Shown piece by piece: positions 1 through 7,391 of a stretch of 64,000 nt of DNA (its first letter is position 1; each line of letters opens with the position of its first letter). The position numbers were made by a program, and so were the translations under genes. The notes under the pieces are model-generated. The model ran no database searches. It was given only the letters and a program-made list of their open reading frames with translations, and had not been told where the DNA came from. The DNA lies in NCBI RefSeq assembly GCF_001634285.1, contig NZ_CP015438.1, positions 729,501 through 793,500 of the forward strand, read 5' to 3'. The stretch is from Anoxybacillus amylolyticus (GTDB taxonomy: Bacteria > Bacillota > Bacilli > Bacillales > Anoxybacillaceae).

Positions 1-989
1 GCAAGTGATGCGTAGAGTCCATGAGCTGAAGGAATTTTGTCCTTACTAATATATTGATTAACAAAAGTCATGAATGCAAAGTGCGTGAGACCAAATGTTA
101 AAGCGTGCAACGGTTGAGAAAACACAAAAACCAGTGGATTCTCAAAAAAATAGACACTTGACCAACGGATAATTGATGCAATCCCGGCCAATAGAAACAT
201 AGTCGCTACATCGAACTTAGTGAATACTCGGTTTGAAATGTAAAAGAACCCGATTTCAGCTAAGACAGCCAAAACAAGGATTCCACCAATATAAACACTA
301 TTGATTCCTATGTGTTTAAGATAAATAACTCCGTAATTATAATAGGCAGCATGGGTACCTTGTAAAACCATACTCAGGAGGAGACATATTAAAAATGATT
401 TTGATTTCAGTAATTCAAAGGAACCTCCTGCCCGTTGAGAAAACTTAACTCTTAAGCTTGATGGAGATCGAATTAATGATAGGATTAAAATGAATAGATT
501 ACCGAGTAAAAACAAATAGATAATATTGTTCGCATTTTTTGAGGCTACCCATCCTGTTAACACTGATGAGAGAATAAAACCGAACGATCCCCATAATCTG
601 CATTTTCCATAGTCAATCCCATTTTCTTCTTTTGATAGAATGGAGGCCTTTGTCTCGTTGATAGGTAACAACATGGGATAGATGAGGCTGAAAAAGACCA
701 TTACTAACATAAGCCATGCCAAATTATTAAAAGGCAAAAAACATACTAGGATGATTAGAGATAAAAAAGCGACTATAAGCGAAACGTGTGATAACCAATA
801 CCTTTTGCACAAGGCAGGAAAAATGTACGAAGTTGAAAAAGCTCTTACTAGTAATCCGATGGATATCACGATCCCTGCTTGTTGAGCAGTTAACCCTTTT
901 GTAATCAGCCAAACGGTCCAGTACGGTAAGAAAATCCCCCAGGTGAAGAAAAATACAAAAAAGTTTGTGGATAACCATGTTTGTTTCAT
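1..989 (-). CDS. MFS transporter, LacY/HcaT-like (C-terminus off window)
   Basis: Integral membrane permease of the MFS_1_like (LacY/HcaT/nucleoside-H+ symporter) type. The reading frame is open from ATG at 989 to the left edge, about 329 residues, and begins MKQTWLSTNFFVFFFTWGIF, so the first membrane helix lies at the extreme N-terminus. At least eight further hydrophobic segments follow, separated by short charged loops. The gene starts 11 bp after the stop of the dienelactone-hydrolase-family gene and is the last visible member of the riboswitch-led operon (4207 to <1). The substrate is not readable. The family includes nucleoside and aromatic-acid importers, which would fit a purine-responsive operon, but that is inference. 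The 3' end is missing only because the window ends. Confidence 0.85.
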   Translation of the reverse strand, partial: MKQTWLSTNFFVFFFTWGIFLPYWTVWLITKGLTAQQAGIVISIGLLVRAFSTSYIFPALCKRYWLSHVSLIVAFLSLIILVCFLPFNNLAWLMLVMVFFSLIYPMLLPINETKASILSKEENGIDYGKCRLWGSFGFILSSVLTGWVASKNANNIIYLFLLGNLFILILSLIRSPSSLRVKFSQRAGGSFELLKSKSFLICLLLSMVLQGTHAAYYNYGVIYLKHIGINSVYIGGILVLAVLAEIGFFYISNRVFTKFDVATMFLLAGIASIIRWSSVYFFENPLVFVFSQPLHALTFGLTHFAFMTFVNQYISKDKIPSAHGLYASL

Positions 990-1000
990 AATGCTTCCCC

Positions 1001-1624
1001 TTATGTCAATACATTTTTTTTCGTTTTCTGAATGGTTTCAATAAGTTGTAGGGACAGTTCAAAAGCCTTTCTTTCTGAATCCGGATGATAGTTATTGGAG
1101 AAGGGATTAGCGAACCCGTGCTGTCCTTTAAACAACTCGACTTTTATCCCTGATTTACAGGATAATTGCTCGACGAGCCAGTTAACATTAAATGACTTTT
1201 CGTGCTCAGAAAACAGTAATAGTACGGGTAGTTTTGGGAATAAATTGAGATAGTCTCTAATCCGTGATCCATAGTAACCTATGGCCGCATCTCCTATGCC
1301 ATAATGTTCGCAACATAACCAAGCTACGGTTGCACCGACGCTATACCCCCAGAACACAATGGTTTTGTATCGAGACTTTAAGGAATCTACTAAATTTAAA
1401 ACTTGTTTTTTCGCTTTTCCAAATCCAATTTCATTTTTGAAATATTGGTAAGCATCTGCCTCATCATCATAATGAAAATGATCTCGATTTAATAAATTGG
1501 GGCAGTATACGTCATACCCTTTAGTGGCAATCATTTGAGCTACGTGTTTCATATGATCGTTAATCCCATAGATTTCATGTATTAGGATGACAGCAACATC
1601 AGAATAATTACAGTGTTTTAACAT
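1001..1624 (-). CDS. Dienelactone hydrolase family protein
   Basis: A 207-residue single-domain alpha/beta hydrolase, the usual size for this family. The family signature is present: HEIYG at residues 16-20 (the conserved Glu of DLH proteins), a nucleophile elbow GYSVGA at 93-98, an acidic residue in FSEHE near 140, and His169 in GQHGFANP. The nucleophile is Ser95 where classical dienelactone hydrolases use Cys, so it probably acts as a serine esterase or lactonase on an unknown ester. There is no signal peptide, so it is cytosolic. It lies 70 bp after the P450 gene and 11 bp before the MFS gene on the same strand, which suggests it processes a P450 product or transported compound. Confidence 0.85.
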   Translation of the reverse strand: MLKHCNYSDVAVILIHEIYGINDHMKHVAQMIATKGYDVYCPNLLNRDHFHYDDEADAYQYFKNEIGFGKAKKQVLNLVDSLKSRYKTIVFWGYSVGATVAWLCCEHYGIGDAAIGYYGSRIRDYLNLFPKLPVLLLFSEHEKSFNVNWLVEQLSCKSGIKVELFKGQHGFANPFSNNYHPDSERKAFELSLQLIETIQKTKKNVLT

Positions 1625-1694
1625 GATATGACAAACTCCTTATCCTTATAATTAAAGATAGAGGGGGTGTCGCACCCCCACTCAGTATAGGAAG

Positions 1695-2954
1695 TTAGTA
1701 TTTGATCGGCATTGTAACAATACCATGAAAGGTAGGGTTAGGCGTCCATTCAGGTCTTTCAAGATTATATAAAGGTGTAATGTGAGAAAAACGTTGAATA
1801 ACTTCTTTTAAAATTTCGGCGATTTCTACGCGAGCAAATGCTGCAGCAATGCATGCATGATAACCACCACCAAAACCAATATGCTGTTTACCTGTCCGAT
1901 TGATATCAAATTTTTCTGGATTTTCAAAAACGCGTTCATCACGACCAGCGGAACCGAGGAAGAAATAGACCGAATCTCCTTCACGAATAAGTTGGTTATG
2001 AATAGTAATATCTTGGGCAGCGTGTCTTGTTATGTATTGAATTGGTCCTTCAAGTCGCATAGCCTCATCCAAGACCTTAGGAATTAGAGACAGATCTTTT
2101 TTGAGTTCATCAAATACTTTTGGATGTTTGAACAATAGATGCAACGTATTACTTAACATGAACTGCGGAATTTTATGTCCACCAAAAATTAGATGAATGG
2201 TTTGTGCGATAAGTTCATCGTCACATAATTCTCCTTCCTCACCCGGATTATCTGAGATTAAACGGCTTAACAAATCGTTGCGTTTTTTGATGCGTCTTTC
2301 AGCAATTGCTTCTGAAAGAAACATGTACATTTCTTTCATACTTTTTTTGGTTTGATCGCTGATATCTTTGTCAGGGACGTGGGAAACAACAAAGTTTTGC
2401 ATAAATTGAGCAATGTCATCTGACCAACGGATAAAACGTTCAACCTCTTCACCTGGAATACCAAGCATTTTACAAAGTACCAACGCCGGAATTGGATGAG
2501 CAACTTCAGAAACGAAGTCAAACTCGTTCGAATGTTTTTCAACCACTTGATCTAAAACTGATGTTACAATTTTTTTGATTTCAGGAGTGATAGCCTCAAT
2601 CTCTTCTTTCCAAAAGGCACGGTTCATGTATTTTCTTAAACGTGTATGGATTGGACGGTCGTTATAAATCATCCATGTGGATATAATGTCGATGATCTCC
2701 TTAAAGTGCTTGTCTTCGCCTTCAGGGAGATTTTTCATTTTGTGCCAAATTAGTGGGCTAGTGATAAAGGTGTCTCCCTGCAAATATTTTGTGATGTCAT
2801 CATATCTTGTTATAAACCACGAACGCATTTCTTCATTCCAATAAACTGGAGCATTATCTCTTAATCTCTTGTAATAGTTGTAACGATTATGCAAATAATC
2901 ATCACTGTAAACACTAAATTGTTCTACATTTTGGGATTCGATAATCGTTTCCAT
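1695..2954 (-). CDS. Cytochrome P450, atypical I-helix
   Basis: Soluble bacterial-type P450 monooxygenase of 419 residues, a normal length without a membrane anchor. The ExxR of helix K is in DEAMRLEGP. The heme-ligand loop reads FGGGYHACIAAAF with Cys368 as proximal ligand. Helix I reads LIFGGHKIPQFML: where most P450s have (A/G)Gx(D/E)T, this one has G-G-H-K-I, so both the acidic residue and the threonine used for oxygen activation are absent. The residue two after the heme Cys is Ala instead of Gly. Such changes occur in P450s with unusual chemistry such as coupling, rearrangement or peroxide use. The gene lies 29 bp after the HD-hydrolase stop. No ferredoxin or reductase is encoded in the visible part. 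Confidence 0.9.
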   Translation of the reverse strand: METIIESQNVEQFSVYSDDYLHNRYNYYKRLRDNAPVYWNEEMRSWFITRYDDITKYLQGDTFITSPLIWHKMKNLPEGEDKHFKEIIDIISTWMIYNDRPIHTRLRKYMNRAFWKEEIEAITPEIKKIVTSVLDQVVEKHSNEFDFVSEVAHPIPALVLCKMLGIPGEEVERFIRWSDDIAQFMQNFVVSHVPDKDISDQTKKSMKEMYMFLSEAIAERRIKKRNDLLSRLISDNPGEEGELCDDELIAQTIHLIFGGHKIPQFMLSNTLHLLFKHPKVFDELKKDLSLIPKVLDEAMRLEGPIQYITRHAAQDITIHNQLIREGDSVYFFLGSAGRDERVFENPEKFDINRTGKQHIGFGGGYHACIAAAFARVEIAEILKEVIQRFSHITPLYNLERPEWTPNPTFHGIVTMPIKY

Positions 2955-2983
2955 TATAAAATTCCTCCTTAAAATATAGTTAT

Positions 2984-4207
2984 TTATATAAAGACCTTTA
3001 GGTCTTTTTCCTTTTCTACAAAGTTAATGACTTCTCTTTCGGATAGTTGACAAATTAGGTCACAAGTAATTCTAGCTTTTTCGGTATCGTTTAAATGGTC
3101 TAATATTTCTAGCTGTCTCATGTTAGTGTCTGAACCTCTGTTTTTGTGGTTATCAAAAAATAGAAAATTAAATATTCTTTTAATATAATCATCTATTCTG
3201 ATTTCAAATTTGAGGTTTATATCATTTTTCAGAAAACATATCTTTGTAATTTGGATTAATATTGCTAGTTTCAAGCTGCTATGTAATGGTAATTGTATTT
3301 TGCTGTAGTAAGGCTTTGCTGGATTTATATAAAATTCTAAGGAATCAATAAATTCAATAACAATTTTATTTAATGCATATCTTTCCCTAGATATTTGGCC
3401 AGATAAAAAATCTTCCAAGAAATTATCTTTGATTTCATTGAAAAGACAATTGATTATTCTCTCTAAATTATCAATATTCTTATAATTAGGGTTAGATGTT
3501 ATACCTTCTAATATTAACGAAAGTATAGTATTTGAGTTTAAAATATTAGCAAATTGATTTCTACTAAAGAAACCCACCATGTCTTTTATATCGTAGATGG
3601 CATTAGAGATATCATCTGCGAGTTCAATTATATATTCTTCAATAACAGGTTGATTGTAAGTCTGGAGAATTTTATTTACAAAAATAGATGACTCCTGATA
3701 ATATCCCTTAATTAAATTCGCTTCTTCTTCCCTTTTAAGAGGTATTACATTTTTATGTTTAAGAAGCGCGGCTACAGTTCTTAATGTAACATTATGAGAT
3801 TCTTCAGTTACAATTCTTATTGTTTGAGCATTGGATTCAAATCCCCCAAAGCATTTCATTATATTATCAAGACTTCTTTCGGCACTATGACCAAAAGGAG
3901 GATGTCCTATATCATGCGCAAAGGTTGCCGCATGAATAAGATTTAAATCAATAGTTGGTAAATCATTTTTTAACAAATGATTGTTTACTCTTTCAGTAAT
4001 TATTTCTGCGATTTCGTTGACTTCCAAAGAATGAATCAATCTATTCCGTAAATTATGGTTATGAGGAAATGGAATAAGTTGTGTTTTAGTATGTAAAATA
4101 CGAAAGTATGGTGATCTTAGTATTCGTTGGTAATCGCATCTAAACTCTGAAATCGAAATCTTTTCTTGTTCTGGTGAAAATCTGCTTTTGTCATATTTTT
4201 TATACAT
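2984..4207 (-). CDS. dGTPase-like HD-domain triphosphohydrolase
   Basis: Predicted deoxynucleoside triphosphate triphosphohydrolase, which cleaves dNTP to deoxynucleoside plus tripolyphosphate; 407 residues. Metal-site motifs are all present: His of NRLIHSLEVNEIA, the HD pair in FAHDIGHPPFGHSAE and the distal Asp of ELADDISNAI. The family motif FESNAQT, used in nucleotide binding, follows. I chose ATG 4207 (MYKKYDKSRF) because GGGAGAGG precedes it by three bases. The longer open frame up to 4282 begins inside an inserted MITE and is not credible. It is the first gene of the operon downstream of the guanine-type riboswitch at 4615-4681, so a purine-level signal probably controls it. Substrate preference (dGTP or other dNTP) cannot be read. 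Confidence 0.88.
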   Translation of the reverse strand: MYKKYDKSRFSPEQEKISISEFRCDYQRILRSPYFRILHTKTQLIPFPHNHNLRNRLIHSLEVNEIAEIITERVNNHLLKNDLPTIDLNLIHAATFAHDIGHPPFGHSAERSLDNIMKCFGGFESNAQTIRIVTEESHNVTLRTVAALLKHKNVIPLKREEEANLIKGYYQESSIFVNKILQTYNQPVIEEYIIELADDISNAIYDIKDMVGFFSRNQFANILNSNTILSLILEGITSNPNYKNIDNLERIINCLFNEIKDNFLEDFLSGQISRERYALNKIVIEFIDSLEFYINPAKPYYSKIQLPLHSSLKLAILIQITKICFLKNDINLKFEIRIDDYIKRIFNFLFFDNHKNRGSDTNMRQLEILDHLNDTEKARITCDLICQLSEREVINFVEKEKDLKVFI

Positions 4208-4254
4208 TAACCTCTCCCACTCTACAAAAATAGTTTTCTGAATAAATAGTAAAA

Positions 4255-4506
4255 ACCCAAGAGGATAGGTTTCTATATACATGCAACTGGGGAGTTTAAC
4301 TTATTTTTTCGACTGTCGGAGGCAAGCCAAAGGCTTGCCTGCGTCACGCATTCGCGTGACAGAGAACCGAACAACGAGCCGCCTCCCAGACAAATTCATT
4401 TGTCTGGGAGCGGTGTTGTTCGGTCGCCCGACAGTCGAAAAATGTTAACACTTCAATGTGCATTTATATATTAATGTTTCACGAGTGAAAACCTATCCTC
4501 TTGGGT
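4255..4506 (-). terminator. Riboswitch terminator, split by a MITE in its loop
   Basis: The two 18-nt arms at 4489-4506 and 4255-4272 are perfectly complementary. On the minus strand the second arm is followed by GGGTTTTTAC, so this is an intrinsic terminator that would stop transcription before the HD-hydrolase gene. The top of the first arm continues into TTTCACTCGT (complement of 4481-4490), which can pair with ACGAGTGAAA at the 3' side of the aptamer P1, a plausible antiterminator. The 193-bp MITE at 4276-4468 now occupies the loop. Without it the loop would be about 20 nt. Confidence 0.8.
4276..4468. mobile_element. 193-bp cloverleaf MITE, copy 1
   Basis: Non-coding element, identical by eye to 26669-26861. 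It is bounded by a TA duplication (4274-4275 and 4469-4470). Ends read TATACATGCA and TGCATTTATA. Inside, an outer stem (CGACTGTCGG with CCGACAGTCG) encloses two short hairpins (GGCAAGCC/GGCTTGCC and GTCACGC/GCGTGAC) and one long hairpin (CCGAACAAC/GTTGTTCGG capped by CTCCCAGACAAA/TTTGTCTGGGAG), giving a four-way junction. TA target use and the terminal TATACAT-CAA similarity to the IS630 relic at 22064 point to mobilisation by an IS630-family transposase. Confidence 0.85.
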
Positions 4507-4614
4507 TGATGTCCTCGATACTATATGTACAACTTATAAATAGGTATATGAATCCCGTCCATATCCCTTCATCTTTCTTAATTACTGAATAAAATGGACT
4601 TAGATTCACTTTCA

Positions 4615-4681
4615 CTCGTAGTCCAGCAATTTAAGGTTGCCGGGTAGAGACTCTCAGACCATATTTCTGAGGATATACGAG
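4615..4681 (-). ncRNA. Purine riboswitch aptamer, guanine type (C74)
   Basis: Complete 67-nt aptamer on the minus strand. P1 is CTCGTA pairing with TACGAG. P2 is CTCAGA/TCTGAG with loop AATATGG. J2/3 is AGTCTCTACC. P3 is CCGGCAA/TTGCTGG with loop CCTTAAA. J3/1 is ACT. These match the xpt-type purine aptamer core, including the loop-loop kissing sequences. The specificity base in GGACTACG is C, which pairs with guanine or hypoxanthine; U would indicate adenine. U51 of J2/3 is retained, unlike the first-described 2'-deoxyguanosine variants. Downstream lie the terminator (4255-4506) and the dGTPase-like operon. Confidence 0.92.
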
Positions 4682-4700
4682 CAAGTTTTTATTAAAATAT

Positions 4701-4854
4701 GGTTCATCACCACAAAATGTACTTGACGAACACGTAATGTTGTGAAGCAAGGGATACCGCTTATCGTTTATTTAACTTTCATTTACAATTATGTATAAAC
4801 AAGTATCAAGTCCGCTTTTATTAAAAAATCAAGCACAACTTTTGGTGAAGAGCC
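4701..4854. mobile_element. 154-bp ISL3-derived miniature element
   Basis: Non-coding. Its termini GGTTCATCACC... and ...TTTGGTGAAGAGCC closely match the inverted repeats of the complete ISL3 element at 7392-8726. It is flanked by a perfect 8-bp duplication TAAAATAT (4693-4700 and 4855-4862), the size ISL3-family transposition makes. It sits between the promoter (4878-4906) and the purine aptamer, so it is transcribed as part of the riboswitch leader. The nearby full-length ISL3 is a plausible source of transposase. Confidence 0.85.
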
Positions 4855-4877
4855 TAAAATATTCATTTTTATCAATA

Positions 4878-4906
4878 ATTATATAGATTGTAAAAATTTA
4901 TGTCAA
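4878..4906 (-). promoter_or_regulatory. Consensus sigma-A promoter of the riboswitch operon
   Basis: On the minus strand TTGACA (4901-4906) and TATAAT (4878-4883) are separated by exactly 17 bp. This is a perfect vegetative promoter, as expected for a transcript whose output is set by a riboswitch. Transcription would start near 4870 and cross the ISL3 miniature element, aptamer and terminator before the first gene, a leader of roughly 660 nt. Confidence 0.85.
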
Positions 4907-4965
4907 CAAAAAATGGAATTATAATAAAAAATAGTATTATTTTCTGTTAATTATTTGTGATGCTA

Positions 4966-6129
4966 TATAAATTCAGCTTGAATTTCCGACATGTTTAACT
5001 AATACCTCTCCTTGTCTATACTGCTCCTAAACGAGTAAAAAAAGGAGCGGATTAATCAATGAAGAAAAAAGGATTACAAATTACGAACGATCACGGTTGG
5101 ACTATCGAACGTCTTCAGGAACAGGAAAGAGCCATGAAAAAAGCAAACATGGCAAAACGAATTGCAGTGATTCGGCTCATTATGCAAGGCTATTTGGGAA
5201 TCCAAGTGGCTGAGCTTTTGAATATCCATCGTGAAACCGTTTCGATTTACGTTCAAAAGTTTAATCAAGGTGGCATGGATGCGCTATTAGAACGCCATTA
5301 CGCCCCGGGAAGAAAGCCTTATTTGTCTCCAGACGAAGAACGTGAATTGAGAAAAATGCTGGAAGAAAGCCCCCCTGCCGATGAAGGATACGGCATCGAA
5401 ACATGCTGGAATACACGAATCATTCAACATGTGTTAGAAGAGAAATTTTCTGTCACCATGTCCCGTGGCGGTATTTGTGACATGCTTCATCGATGGGGAT
5501 TTCGCTATACACGTCCTACGTATACTCTCAAACGGGCCAATCCTCAAAAGCAAAAAGAGTTTCAACAGGAGATGGAACTCATAAAAAAAACTTGTCCGAC
5601 AACACGGTCATAATCTATGAAGATGAAAGCCATATTCGGGACTACCAAGCTCTTCGTGCCACATGGAGTGTCAAAGGGCGTCAAAAACAAATCCCTACGT
5701 ATGGACACCACGCAACGGTTAGCTTATTAGGTGGTCAGTGAATTTCTCTGTATGGAAACGGACCAATGTAACGCACAGGCTTTTCTGCAGTTTCTTCAAT
5801 ACACATTGGACCAGTATCCAGATCAACATGTCGTGATGGTCTTGGATAACGCAAAAATTCATCATGCCAAAGTTCTTCAGCCTTTTTTACAGGAGCGTGA
5901 AGAGCAGTTAACTTTTGTATTCTTACCCCCTTATTCGCCGAATTTAAATTTAGTTGAACGGATTTTGGGATGGCTGAAAGAGAGTGTGATTGCCAATCGG
6001 TTCCATCCCACTCGAAAAGAGTTGAGAGAATCGATTGTTTCGTTTTTGGAGTACCTTTCTGAATTTCCAGAAAGAGTGCTCCAGCGCATCGGACAGGTGG
6101 TTATGTCGGAAAATTAATCTGAATCTATA
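4966..6129 (+). mobile_element. IS630-family insertion sequence, copy A
   Basis: The left end TATAAATTCAG continues to TTTCCGACAT. The right end (6102-6129) is its inverted repeat, with the same TTTCCGACAT inner part. TA dinucleotides flank it, as expected for IS630/Tc1-type insertion. The right end abuts and shares TATA with the left end of copy B. The two copies differ in sequence, so this is two different IS630 elements placed side by side, not a tandem duplication. Confidence 0.8.
5059..6117 (+). pseudogene. IS630 transposase, two frame breaks
   Basis: DDE transposase in three reading-frame pieces. Piece 1 (5059-5613) carries the winged helix-turn-helix DNA-binding part and starts after AAAGGAG. 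Piece 2, read in the -1 frame from the run of eight A at 5583-5590, holds the first catalytic Asp in YEDESHIRDY. Piece 3 (5731-6117) holds the second Asp in VLDNAKIHHA and the Glu in NLNLVERILGWLK. The A8 break could be natural slippage between orfA and orfB. The second break near 5735 falls where copy B encodes GTLNDETG, and here several codons are missing, so copy A is probably dead. Confidence 0.85.
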
Positions 6130-7266
6130 TAAATTGAAATAAAGGTTTTCTCCCGTTCTATGGCGAATAATTAGAGAGAAAATAGAGGAACGGAGAGATA
6201 ATAGAATGCGGAATCGCAAAGATGAGATCGAAAAGTTGTCCATTGCTATGAAAGAAGCGAAAAATAAACGAGCATATGAACGCTACCAAGCAATTTATCT
6301 TCATTTGCAGGGATACAAAAAAGGAGAAATCGCAACGATTATTGGTCGATCCAAGAAAACCATTTATAACTATATCCATGCCTACGCCCAGCGCGGTCTT
6401 GATGGACTAGAGATGAAATATTCACCTGGCGCCCCACGTCGATTGAGCCCTGATCAGGAAAAAGAGCTGGCTTTTATCATTGAACATCAGCTCCCAGTAG
6501 ATGTTGGATTCGAAGCAAAATATAATTGGACGCTTGCGATTGTCGCTGAACTCATTCAACAAAAGTGGGGATCAACGTATACCCTTCGTGGAACAAGCGA
6601 AATTCTGCATCGGTTAGGGCTAAGTTATACGAAACCAACATATACGCTAGCCAATGCCGATGAAGGGAAACAAAAAGAATTCATCGAAATCACCTTCCCA
6701 GAAGTAAAAAAAACTGTTAGATGGGAAAATCGCACATGTCCTCTTTCAAGATGAATCGATGATTCGTGATTACCAAGCCATTCAAAAAACATGGTTTGTC
6801 AAAGGAAAACAACGAATCATTCCGACGTTTGGAAAACATCAAGGGCTGAAGCTGATTGGCACGTTGAACGACGAAACAGGGGATGTATGTTGCATCGAAG
6901 AAGAACGCTATGACGCAGAAACATTTCTTCGGTTTCTTCAACTTGTGTTAGAACGCTATCCTACAGGCAAAATGGTGATGATTTTAGATAACGCTCGAAT
7001 TCACCATGCCAAACTCATTCAGCCATTTTTAAAAGAACACGAAGATCGGTTAGAGCTCGTCTTTTTGCCGCCATATAGCCCTCAATTGAATTTGATTGAA
7101 GGGTTATGGAAATGGCTGAAATCAGACGTGATTTACAACGTGTTCTATTCGACTGTGCAGGGAATCAGAAAGAATGTTCAAGCCTTTATTCAGAGAATCA
7201 ACCAGAACCAAGAACAAACGATCGATCGTTTGTGTGTTCAATTGTAAATCTTTAATTCAACTTATA
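6128..7266 (+). mobile_element. IS630-family insertion sequence, copy B
   Basis: The left end TATAAATTGAAATAAAGG (from 6128) is the inverted counterpart of the right end, complement TATAAGTTGAATTAAAGA (ending near 7266). TA flanks the right end. It begins inside the last bases of copy A, so one element inserted at the TA bordering the other. It carries one transposase gene split at a poly-A run. Confidence 0.8.
6206..7247 (+). CDS. IS630 transposase orfA/orfB, split at an A8 run
   Basis: DDE transposase of about 345 residues in two overlapping frames. OrfA (6206-6754) holds the N-terminal helix-turn-helix and begins after a purine-rich ribosome-binding stretch. OrfB continues from the A8 run at 6706-6713 in the +1 frame (LLDGKIAHVLFQDESMIRDY) and runs to 7247. 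The catalytic residues are Asp in FQDES, Asp in MILDNARIHHAK and Glu in QLNLIEGLWKWLK. All are intact, so the element could be active if slippage on A8 joins the frames. The required shift is +1 (or -2), opposite to copy A. Without slippage it would be a pseudogene. Confidence 0.75.
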
Positions 7267-7332
7267 TAGTTATCCAAAATATTTCTTATAGGATTGATTA
7301 CCTTTATAGGGAAAACAAAATGGAAGTAATTT

Positions 7333-7380
7333 GAGGTTGTCCACGAAAGCTTTTTCTTTCAGGACAACCTCTTATTTTAT
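7333..7380 (+). terminator. Intrinsic terminator between IS630 and ISL3
   Basis: GAGGTTGTCC pairs with GGACAACCTC across a 19-nt loop and is followed by TTATTTTATG. The same hairpin with compensatory-looking changes (AGGTTGCC/GGGCAACCT, then TTTTATTTTATG) recurs at 13231-13275, so the two intergenic pieces are homologous. Confidence 0.6.
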
Positions 7381-7391
7381 GAAAAAATATT

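Noticed and set aside
4208-4282. N-terminal extension of the HD hydrolase up to 4282
   Set aside because: The extra codons begin inside the inserted MITE and have no ribosome-binding site, while ATG 4207 does.
4472-4500. Possible CRISPR-like repeat (GTTTCAC...GAAAAC)
   Set aside because: It occurs once only and is explained as part of the riboswitch terminator and antiterminator; no spacers or cas genes.
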